Source: OLB7 sp966250335
GTDB lineage: Bacteria > Bacteroidota > Ignavibacteria > OLB7
NCBI GenBank assembly: GCA_966250335.1
Contig: CBINGZ010000035.1
Span: forward strand, 1-64,000
Direction: 5' to 3'
DNA: 64,000 nt
Notes under the pieces: model-generated
What the model saw: only the letters and a program-made list of their open reading frames with translations
Databases searched by the model: none
What the model was told of the DNA's origin: nothing
Program-made: the position numbers and the translations under genes
Shown: piece by piece, positions 35,110 to 42,361 of the stretch
Layout of the letters: every line of letters begins with the position of its first letter
Numbering within the stretch: position 1 is the first letter of the stretch

Positions 35110-37146
35110 GTGGTTCTGAGTCTCAGTTGCCTGCTGTACGCATCCGTCGCCCTTCTGATGGGTACGGGTGTCGTCAGTGCGCAGGGGGATGAGCCCGGAC
35201 GGGTTCTTCTTGGCCCTTCGGTCTTCATCGGCGCCGCCGTCGACGATGCGCAGGTGCCGGTCTTCGGCACCACGGTGAACTGCGGGGAGTTCAGTTCGGG
35301 GACCGCCTTCACGCCGATGCTCGGCGGCTCGTTCCTTCTCCCGCAGCTCTTCTCCGACCGATTCGGTCTCCAGGCCTCGGCGCTCCTCGGCTATTCGTCG
35401 GGCCGGCTGACGACCGAACCGCTGGAACCGGTGCGGATACTGGACGACGAAACGGCGTCGCTGGTGGAGCTGGAGGAGGAGTACAGGATCGGCTCCGACA
35501 TCGTCAGTTTCTCCATTGATATCCTTCCGCGATATTCTCTGGGTGATCGGGTCGCTCTTGCCCTCGGTCCCTCGTTCGGCTACAGGATCTCCTCCGCGTT
35601 CAGCCAGACCGATCATGTGTTCGGTCCCGGCGACTACAGGTTCGAGGACGGACAGAGCGAACGGGCGCTCGTCGGCGGGCCCCGTCTGGAGGGGAACGGG
35701 TTCACGGCGGGAGGGGTGCTGCAGGCGACGTGGGAGCTTCCGCTCGGGGAACGATCGATCCTGATGCCGGGGGCGCAGATCCGCGCCGATCTTCTCTCCC
35801 CCGTTCACGACTACTCGTGGCGACGGCTGAGCGTCGGCGCCTCTCTCTCGCTTCTGTTCGATCTCGATCCCTCCTCCGATACCCCGGTCGAGCCGATACC
35901 CGATCCGCCGGAGCCGCGCATCCCCCGTCTGGCCGCCTCGATCGCGATCTTCGGCGTCGACGAGAATGACAACCCGCTTCCGGCGGCGCGGATCAGTGTC
36001 TTCGAGACGTTCTATCGTCAGCATGCTCCGCTTCTCCCCTACCTCTTCTTCTCTCACGCCTCGTCGATTCTTCCGGAGCGCTACAGCCGTCCCGTGAAGA
36101 TCGACTCCTTCTCGCTCGACGGTCTTGCCGGCAGCTCGGTGCTCGATATTCAGCACGACATCCTGAACGTCATCGGGCTCAGGATGCGGGAGCACGACAA
36201 TGCGGTCGTCACGCTCAACGGATCGATATCGCGGGACGAGCCGTCCGACCTGGCGCTCCTTCGCGCCGAGACGGCGCGGAACTACCTGAAGCGGATCTGG
36301 GGGATCGACCCTTCGCGCCTTGTGGTCGACGACAACCCCGGCAGCGCCCAGCGTTCGAACGAATCGACCGAGGATGGTCGGGCGGACAACAGACGGGTCG
36401 AGATCGGGACGAACAATCCGGCGGTGATGGCGCCGGTTGTTACCGTCGAGGTCGTCCGCGATTTCGATCCCCCCATGATCAAGATGGACCCCGATATCAC
36501 GGCAGAGGCGGGGATCAAACGGTGGGAGATCGTGGTGAGCCAGCAGGGGGCCGAGGTGGCTCGTTATACGAGCGACGACAGGATGAACGAGCAGGAGGTC
36601 ACCTGGCAGATCGTCCGTGAACGGATCGATTCGGCGCTCGCCCCGCTGGTGGCGACGCTGACCGTCGAGGACTCCACCGGAGCGGTCGTGACGGCGCGGA
36701 CCGAGGCGCCGCTGGTGATGGTGAAGCGCCCCAAGGTGGTCGACAGGCGGATCGAACGGGACGGCGATCATGAGAGGATCGCCTATCAGCTCGTCGGCTT
36801 CGATTTCGGGTCGTGGCAGCTCGAGGAACGGCAGCGCTCGGCGCTTCGCGACGTCGCCGGTTCGGTCAACCCCGGCGCGCGGGTGACCATCGTGGGATAT
36901 ACCGATCGGATCGGGAAAGAGAAGCCGAACAGCCAGCTTGCGGCCGGGCGCGCCGAAAGCGTGGCCGCGGCTCTCCGTCATATTCTGGACGAGCTGAAGG
37001 TTCCCGATGTGACCGTCAGGACGGTCGGGGCGGGAGTGGAGACGGAACGCTTTACGAACGATCTTCCGGAAGGCCGCTTCCTCTCGCGCGGTGTGGCGAT
37101 CGTGGTGGAGCAGATGGTGGCTCCCTCCGGAACCGACGGTCCGTGA
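35110..37146 (+). CDS. Outer-membrane barrel protein with two OmpA-like domains (paralogue 2)
   Basis: 678 aa. GTG start at 35110 with AGGAAG seven bases upstream opens a signal peptide ending VVSAQ. Residues about 30-265 look like an outer-membrane barrel. OmpA-like domain 1 (about 300-435) starts PYLFFSHASSILPERYSRP and includes LLRAETARNYLKRIWGID. An Ig-like linker follows (DPDITAEAGIKRWEIVVSQQ). OmpA-like domain 2 (about 555-670) has FDFGSWQLEERQRSALRDVA and VTIVGYTDRIGKEKPNSQLA, close to the peptidoglycan-binding consensus. It forms an operon with the giant T9SS protein gene, so it may anchor or assemble that protein at the envelope (inference). Confidence 0.85.
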   Translation: MVLSLSCLLYASVALLMGTGVVSAQGDEPGRVLLGPSVFIGAAVDDAQVPVFGTTVNCGEFSSGTAFTPMLGGSFLLPQLFSDRFGLQASALLGYSSGRLTTEPLEPVRILDDETASLVELEEEYRIGSDIVSFSIDILPRYSLGDRVALALGPSFGYRISSAFSQTDHVFGPGDYRFEDGQSERALVGGPRLEGNGFTAGGVLQATWELPLGERSILMPGAQIRADLLSPVHDYSWRRLSVGASLSLLFDLDPSSDTPVEPIPDPPEPRIPRLAASIAIFGVDENDNPLPAARISVFETFYRQHAPLLPYLFFSHASSILPERYSRPVKIDSFSLDGLAGSSVLDIQHDILNVIGLRMREHDNAVVTLNGSISRDEPSDLALLRAETARNYLKRIWGIDPSRLVVDDNPGSAQRSNESTEDGRADNRRVEIGTNNPAVMAPVVTVEVVRDFDPPMIKMDPDITAEAGIKRWEIVVSQQGAEVARYTSDDRMNEQEVTWQIVRERIDSALAPLVATLTVEDSTGAVVTARTEAPLVMVKRPKVVDRRIERDGDHERIAYQLVGFDFGSWQLEERQRSALRDVAGSVNPGARVTIVGYTDRIGKEKPNSQLAAGRAESVAAALRHILDELKVPDVTVRTVGAGVETERFTNDLPEGRFLSRGVAIVVEQMVAPSGTDGP

Positions 37147-37172
37147 GCTCTTCCCATCCGCTCCTCAACAGA

Positions 37173-37201
37173 AAAGCCCGGTCGAGCGACGATCGGGCTT
37201 T
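37173..37201. terminator. Terminator hairpin, possibly bidirectional
   Basis: AAAGCCCG (37173-37180) pairs with CGGGCTTT (37194-37201), with T-rich sequence on both outer sides. It lies between the OmpA-like gene (plus) and the small minus-strand gene. Confidence 0.75.
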
Positions 37202-37230
37202 CTTCGGTGTACAGGACCAGGTATAGGGGA

Positions 37231-37551
37231 CTATGCCGCGCGACGCAGCTTACGGACAACGATCGTCCGGATCAGGACCTTGTTGAGAGAACCGTCGGGA
37301 TAGTTCGGGTAGCCGATGTAGAAGACGTCGGCGGTCACCTCGACATCCCCGGCCGACCCGAGATCGACGCCGGAGGGGAGAAGGAAGTTCGCCATCAGTC
37401 GTTCGTCGTCGATCTCCAGACTTGCTCTGGAAAGATCGCGATATGGTCTGTCGACTTCATCGGTCTGATAGATGACGCGTACCGGCTTCTCCAGCTCCAT
37501 GCCGCTGATATCGATATTGTGGACGTTGACGGGGCATCGTAGGTATGTCAT
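37231..37551 (-). CDS. Hypothetical 106-aa protein
   Basis: Not recognised. 106 aa, no signal peptide or membrane helix, beta-rich, ending in a basic tail (RTIVVRKLRRAA). GGAGG stands five to six bases before the ATG, so the start is well supported. A TATATTTG box lies at the complement of 37589-37596, about 38 bases upstream, matching the Bacteroidota TAnnTTTG promoter element; no clear -33 partner was found. Confidence 0.65.
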   Translation of the reverse strand: MTYLRCPVNVHNIDISGMELEKPVRVIYQTDEVDRPYRDLSRASLEIDDERLMANFLLPSGVDLGSAGDVEVTADVFYIGYPNYPDGSLNKVLIRTIVVRKLRRAA

Positions 37552-37690
37552 CCGGGCCTCCGCATATTGTGCCGCCGACGATTCGGAACAAATATATGGT
37601 CCGGTGCCGGTCGCCGATTCCGTGTTATGAAGGGATCACATTACAGAGGTCTATGGCGGCCGGGAACGGAAATGTGACATCGGATCTTCC

Positions 37691-38182
37691 ATGAACGACA
37701 TGAATCTCAGCTTCGAGGAAACCGCCCACTTCCATGCGGTGATCGTGGTGCGGCGCGTCCATGCCCCGCTGGCGGACGCATGGAACGCATGGGCCGAACA
37801 GGATCGCGTTTCGATCTGGTTTTCCCCCGGAACCGAACAGGATCTGCGGGTGGACGGAATGTATCGTAATGATGACGGCGACCGCGGTATCTACCTGGAG
37901 GTCGACCCGATGAAACGGTTGAAGTTCACCTGGGAACAGCCCGACTACGCGCCCGGAAGTTTCGTGATCGTCGATTTCCTCCCGGTGAGCGACGAGCTGA
38001 CCGAGGTCCGCGTGGAGCACGCAAACGTATCGTGCGACGACGCAGGCGATCTGGAGCTCGGCTGGAACTGGTCGCTCGATTCCCTCTGCGCCTACGCGGA
38101 GACCGGCCGGGGGCTGCCGTTCGAGCTCTGGGCGGCGCGCCGTGGAGCGGTTCCTCCCGCCGATACGGGGGGAGCGTTATGA
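37691..38182 (+). CDS. SRPBCC/AHSA1-like (START-fold) protein
   Basis: 163 aa. The N-terminal pattern VIVVRRVHAPLADAWNAWAEQDRVSIWFSP is that of AHSA1-type SRPBCC proteins, and KRLKFTWEQPDYAPGSFVIVDF with a final long helix (WSLDSLCAYAE) fits the helix-grip fold. These proteins bind hydrophobic ligands or assist Hsp90-like chaperones; no specific ligand can be inferred. A membrane operon on the same strand starts 70 bases later. Confidence 0.8.
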   Translation: MNDMNLSFEETAHFHAVIVVRRVHAPLADAWNAWAEQDRVSIWFSPGTEQDLRVDGMYRNDDGDRGIYLEVDPMKRLKFTWEQPDYAPGSFVIVDFLPVSDELTEVRVEHANVSCDDAGDLELGWNWSLDSLCAYAETGRGLPFELWAARRGAVPPADTGGAL

Positions 38183-38251
38183 ATCGGGAAGCAGGTTGTC
38201 GTGCGATGAGGAAATCTTCGGGGATCCGGATCACCATATATCCCAACAGAC

Positions 38252-39247
38252 GTGCCTGAAGCGAAGGTCGATCGTGAAATGATAGAAGCGCTGCACCGCG
38301 ACGGAGTCCTCGACTCCCCCGCCCGCGATGCGGCGCTTGCATGGATACGCCCCGAACCGCGGTGGCGTTTCCGGGTGGAGACGATGCTGCTGCTGGTCGG
38401 CGCCGCGATGATTCTGACCGGCGTCATCTGCTTCTTCGCGTTCAACTGGGAGGATATCTCCCCGACCGTGAAGCTGGCGATCCTTCAGGGATGCGTGATC
38501 GGCTCCGCCTTCGCCGGGTGGAAGCTGGGGCCGGACAAGCCGGGGGGAGCCGTGTCGCTGATCTGCGCGACGGTCTTCACCGGGGTCACGCTCGCCGTCT
38601 ACGGGCAGATCTATCAGACGGGCGCCGACTCCTACGAACTCTTCATGGGATGGGGGCTGCTGACGTTCGGCTGGGTCTTCATCTCGCGGTTTCCGATCCA
38701 CTGGTACGTCTGGCTCGCGATCGTCCATGTCGCGGCGGTGCTCGCATGGGATCAGATCGTCGACCCCGGCGATATCCCCTATCTCCTCTTCATTATCCTG
38801 ACGCTCTTCAACGGGCTGCTTCTGGCTCTTCGTGAATATCTGGTGACGAAGGGATTCGCCTGGCTCGCCCCGCGCTGGACGCGGCTTCCGCTGGTCGTCG
38901 CCCTTCTCTTCTTTGCCACGCTCCCGGCGATGGGACTCTCGCTGGATGATATGGAGGTGACGAGGATCATGGCGATTCTCCTCTATCCCCTCGTGTTGAT
39001 CGCGATCTATCTTCAGTACAGACGTCGCACGCCGTATGTGCCGCTGCTGGTCATGGCGACCCTCTCGCTCGCCGTCGTCGTGACCGATTTCGCGGTCAGG
39101 CGGCTGATAGATATATCGCATGGTGGGGGGATGTTCGTGGTGATCGGCATGGTCGTCCTCGGCATATTCACCGCCTGTGCCCTCTTCCTCCGGTCGCTCG
39201 TCAGATCGATGGAAACGGAACAGGCCGACAGGGGAGGGGAAGTATGA
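38252..39247 (+). CDS. DUF2157 family membrane protein
   Basis: 331 aa. A short soluble N-terminus (DREMIEALHRDGVLDSPARD) precedes about ten hydrophobic helices starting at VETMLLLVGAAMILTGVICF. The arrangement and downstream partners match DUF2157. Start is GTG at 38252; ATG at 38279 is an alternative, as neither has a good ribosome site. Its stop overlaps the next gene by 4 bases. Function unknown. Confidence 0.82.
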   Translation: MPEAKVDREMIEALHRDGVLDSPARDAALAWIRPEPRWRFRVETMLLLVGAAMILTGVICFFAFNWEDISPTVKLAILQGCVIGSAFAGWKLGPDKPGGAVSLICATVFTGVTLAVYGQIYQTGADSYELFMGWGLLTFGWVFISRFPIHWYVWLAIVHVAAVLAWDQIVDPGDIPYLLFIILTLFNGLLLALREYLVTKGFAWLAPRWTRLPLVVALLFFATLPAMGLSLDDMEVTRIMAILLYPLVLIAIYLQYRRRTPYVPLLVMATLSLAVVVTDFAVRRLIDISHGGGMFVVIGMVVLGIFTACALFLRSLVRSMETEQADRGGEV

Positions 39248-40332
39248 GCGAATCGATACGGACGGTGGCCGGGCTGATCGAGCATCTTCGCTCCGCCCAT
39301 CTGATCGACGAGGAGGGGGCCGATGCGATCGCATCACATTCGGAGGTCCTTTCCACGCGAAGAGTGTCCCCCTGGTTCGTCAACCTGCTGGTCGGGATCG
39401 GGGCGTGGCTTGCCAGTATCGCCTTCGTCATTGCGGTCGGCTCCCTGCTGGTCCTGACAAGCCAGGCGGAGATGGGGGAAGTCAACATGACGATCGGCGG
39501 CATCGGCATTCTGATTGCGATCGTGCTCCACTGGTTGAGCCGGAAGACGGAGGGACCCGGCGGCGTCTTCGTGACCCAGCTCGCGCTTGCCCTGAGCGTG
39601 GCCGGACACTTCGGATTCCTCTTCGGGTTCTACATGGTAGACGAGGGGCGGTGGACGATCGCGACGGGGGCGAGCATGCTGCTCGTCATCCTTTATCCCG
39701 TTTATCGAGACGCGATACACAGATTCTTCTCCACCGCGCTCGTTCTCGGAACCGTGATGATCGCGCTGATGGTCGATCAGGAGAACCTGGCCGACATGTT
39801 CCATCTCTGGTTCCACCTCTACATGGTCGTTGTCGTCGCTCTCATCGGACTCGTCTTTCTCGACGAGAATATCGGGTCGAGACTTCGCCCGGCCGGATAT
39901 GCGGCGGCGCTCGCGCTGGTCGTGGTCCCCGGTATTTTCAACGGCGGTAATTCGTACCATATCCTGCTCTGGCCCTCCCAGGCGCTTCTCATCGCCGCGC
40001 TCGTGCTCCTCTACCTCAGGATCGCCTCGAAGCTCGGCGGGCTTCGTCCGGAACCGACGATCGTGATGATCGCGGCGACGCTGGCCGTCGGTCTTCTCTC
40101 ACCTCCCGGGGTGACGGCCTCGATCGTGCTGCTCGTGCTGGGATATTATCGCAACGACCGCATTCTGATCGGGCTCGCGGCCATCGCGGCTATCGTTCAT
40201 CTCATCTTTTTCTACAACGATCTTCATCTGTCGCTCCTTACCAAATCGTGGCTGCTCGGTCTCGTCGGCGCCGTGATGCTGGGGGCGCGGGGATGGCTCC
40301 GCTGGTACGGCCGGCGGGAGGAGAGCGTATGA
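39244..40332 (+). CDS. DUF4401-like membrane protein
   Basis: 362 aa with about ten helices and a short soluble N-terminal segment. SPWFVNLLVGIGAWLASIAF opens the membrane region as in DUF4401. Translationally coupled on both sides by ATGA overlaps with the DUF2157 and GDYXXLXY genes, an association known from other bacteria; the biochemical role is not known. Confidence 0.8.
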   Translation: MSESIRTVAGLIEHLRSAHLIDEEGADAIASHSEVLSTRRVSPWFVNLLVGIGAWLASIAFVIAVGSLLVLTSQAEMGEVNMTIGGIGILIAIVLHWLSRKTEGPGGVFVTQLALALSVAGHFGFLFGFYMVDEGRWTIATGASMLLVILYPVYRDAIHRFFSTALVLGTVMIALMVDQENLADMFHLWFHLYMVVVVALIGLVFLDENIGSRLRPAGYAAALALVVVPGIFNGGNSYHILLWPSQALLIAALVLLYLRIASKLGGLRPEPTIVMIAATLAVGLLSPPGVTASIVLLVLGYYRNDRILIGLAAIAAIVHLIFFYNDLHLSLLTKSWLLGLVGAVMLGARGWLRWYGRREESV

Positions 40333-40898
40333 GAACCATCGTGCTCTGGCTGACACTGGTCGTGGTTCTGGTGACGGTCAATCTGCTGATCGTCGATAAG
40401 GAGGGAGTGCTTGAGGAGGGGGAGACGGTGCTGCTCCACCTCTCCCCGGTCGATCCCCGTTCTCTCATGCAGGGGGATTATATGAATCTGCGATATGCCG
40501 TCGCAGATTCGCTCGATGGGCGCTTCGATCATTCCACGGAGATGGCGAGACGTATTGCCGAGCATGAAAAGGGACAACCGTTCCGTATCTCGACGCGCGA
40601 TGCGTCGGAGGGGAGGATCATCGTTGCTCTCGATTCCAATCATGTTGCGGGGGCGGTTCGGGCCGACGACGGGAAGGGGCCGGGGGAGAGGGAGGCCTAT
40701 CTGCGATACAAGGTTCGAGGGGGGGCGATCCGGTTCGGGGCGGAGTCGTTTTTCTTTCAGGAGGGGACGGCGGATCGGTATTCTTCAGCTGTGTACGGGG
40801 AGTTGAAGGTGGGAGCTGATGGGAAGAGTGTGCTGGTGGGGTTGCGGGATAGTTTGTTTCAGCGGTTGGGGGTGACCGAAGCTGTGGAAGAGAAATAA
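40329..40898 (+). CDS. GDYXXLXY-motif protein
   Basis: 189 aa. One N-terminal membrane helix (IVLWLTLVVVLVTVNLLIV), then an extracytoplasmic domain with the defining motif GDYMNLRY at about residues 51-58, preceded by LHLSPVDPRSLMQ. Start at 40329 overlaps the previous stop. Third member of the DUF2157-DUF4401-GDYXXLXY unit. The last codons (EEK-stop) lie inside a dispersed repeat, see 40889. Confidence 0.9.
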   Translation: MRTIVLWLTLVVVLVTVNLLIVDKEGVLEEGETVLLHLSPVDPRSLMQGDYMNLRYAVADSLDGRFDHSTEMARRIAEHEKGQPFRISTRDASEGRIIVALDSNHVAGAVRADDGKGPGEREAYLRYKVRGGAIRFGAESFFFQEGTADRYSSAVYGELKVGADGKSVLVGLRDSLFQRLGVTEAVEEK

Positions 40899-40916
40899 AC
40901 AGGGAGTCACAGAGGA
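40889..40916. repeat. Dispersed repeat, single-arm copy
   Basis: 28 bases from AGAGAAATAAACAGG onward are identical to 56655-56682. This copy overlaps the stop codon of the GDYXXLXY gene and continues into purine-rich tandem repeats; the other copy is one arm of a long hairpin. Confidence 0.75.
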
Positions 40917-40926
40917 CACAGAGTCA

Positions 40927-40980
40927 AGAGAAGAGAGAGAAGAAAGAGAAGAGAGAGAAGAAAGAGAAGAGAGAGAAGAA
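40927..40980. repeat. Three perfect 18-base purine tandem repeats
   Basis: The unit AGAGAAGAGAGAGAAGAA occurs three times head to tail. The tract is all purine on the plus strand, so it could adopt unusual structure and vary in copy number by slippage. It directly follows the dispersed repeat copy. Confidence 0.9.
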
Positions 40981-41045
40981 AGATTCCGGCAGGTGATTGG
41001 TTCGGGCGTAGCCCTGGCTCCCGTAGGGAGCACCTATTTGTAGAA

Positions 41046-41075
41046 GGGGGCAGACGAACAATGTCGTCTGCCCCC
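41046..41075. terminator. Bidirectional hairpin terminator
   Basis: A perfect 12-bp stem GGGGGCAGACGA (41046-41057) pairs with TCGTCTGCCCCC (41064-41075) around a 6-base loop, 23 bases beyond the SusD stop (minus) and downstream of the plus-strand membrane operon. Confidence 0.75.
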
Positions 41076-41098
41076 GTTGTATTGGATCGTTCTCTGAT

Positions 41099-42349
41099 TT
41101 AGAGGTTCGGGTTGGCGTTCCGTTCCTCCTCGGGGATAGGGAGGTAGCGCCAGGCGTCGTCGTCCAGGTGCCAGCGGTCGAAACGGCGCTGGTCGATCAG
41201 GCGGTTGCCTGTTGCGAAGAGCTCCTTGGCTCGCTCGTCGTAGATGTCGTCCAGGTCGACCACGTCGGGGATCTCGCCGATGTCGTGGCTGGCGCGTACG
41301 GCGTTGATCCGTTCCAGTGCTCCCCCCGCACCGCTACGTATTTCGACCTCCGCCAGGATCAGCTCGTTCTCCTGCCATGTCGCCACGGGGAAGGGAGAGA
41401 TCGCAAGCGGATATTTGTCCTGCCGGTAGGCGATGCCGCCGTCGTACGTCTCGATCTCGGCCAGCGGGATGCGGGCCGCCTCGTTCGGGTCGTCGGCCAG
41501 GTAGGGGAGATAGATCGCGGTGTCGATCACCAGCTGCGTGCGGCCTGCGCCGGCGGAGATCCACCAGTTGTTCTCGACTTCTTCGCTGTACGATGCTTCG
41601 AAGGGGGCGTCGCCCGACACGAGACCCTTCAGGGCGGCCTCCTGCGCCTCGGGGTATTTCTCTTGGTTCAGATAGCACTTGGCGATCCATGTCTGGATCA
41701 GCCGCTCCTGGTAGCTGCCGGCCTCCACATGCTTCAGGGCTTCACGGAACCGCTCGATCGCCAGATCGTACATCTGGTTCGACGGAATGAACGGTCCGCC
41801 GGCGATCACTCCACCCCCCTCGTTCTTCTCCAGGCCGTAATAGGCGGCCCAGTAGTAGCGGGCGATGCCGCCGTAGAAGTTGCCGGTGAAGAACGCCTCG
41901 TTCATCAGCGTGGTGTCCGTGAAGCTGATGCGGGAGGCGCGGGTGACAAGGGTGTCGGCGAAGAGACGCAGCTCCCCCAGATACATCGCGGAGTTCTGTA
42001 CGGCCGAGTTCTGGAAGAGGATATTTCCCAGGTCGAGTTCGCTGTACTGCGTGAAGGTGGCTCCCGGCACGTTCACGTCGAAGACCAGCGCGTCGGAGAG
42101 CGCCTCGGCGTTCACCGTAAGGTCGGTGGCGACGGTGGAGAAGCGGGCCCTGACCCCGGCGATCAGAAACGGCAGCTGATCCTCCGAGTTGAGAAGTGCG
42201 TCGTCGACCGAGTTGATCGGCGGCTCCACGCTCTGAACGAAATCGCTGCACGATGCAAGTCCGAGCAGGACGGCCAGAGCCGCTCCCCGCATGATCCCCC
42301 TGCCGGTCGACCGGGTCCTCATGGTTCTATTCATGATAATGTTTCTCAT
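41099..42349 (-). CDS. SusD/RagB-like outer-membrane lipoprotein
   Basis: 416 aa. N-terminal helix and lipobox (LLGLASC) make it a lipoprotein; GGAG precedes the ATG at 42349. TPR-like helices (AIERFREALKHVEAGSYQER, IAKCYLNQEKYPEAQEAALK) and a late IDQRRFDRWHLDDDAW are SusD-like. It is shorter than typical SusD (about 500 aa). SusD lids capture ligand over the SusC channel, encoded 12 bases upstream. No glycan-degrading enzyme is nearby, so the ligand may not be a polysaccharide. Confidence 0.88.
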   Translation of the reverse strand: MRNIIMNRTMRTRSTGRGIMRGAALAVLLGLASCSDFVQSVEPPINSVDDALLNSEDQLPFLIAGVRARFSTVATDLTVNAEALSDALVFDVNVPGATFTQYSELDLGNILFQNSAVQNSAMYLGELRLFADTLVTRASRISFTDTTLMNEAFFTGNFYGGIARYYWAAYYGLEKNEGGGVIAGGPFIPSNQMYDLAIERFREALKHVEAGSYQERLIQTWIAKCYLNQEKYPEAQEAALKGLVSGDAPFEASYSEEVENNWWISAGAGRTQLVIDTAIYLPYLADDPNEAARIPLAEIETYDGGIAYRQDKYPLAISPFPVATWQENELILAEVEIRSGAGGALERINAVRASHDIGEIPDVVDLDDIYDERAKELFATGNRLIDQRRFDRWHLDDDAWRYLPIPEEERNANPNL

Positions 42350-42361
42350 TCCTGTTCTCCG

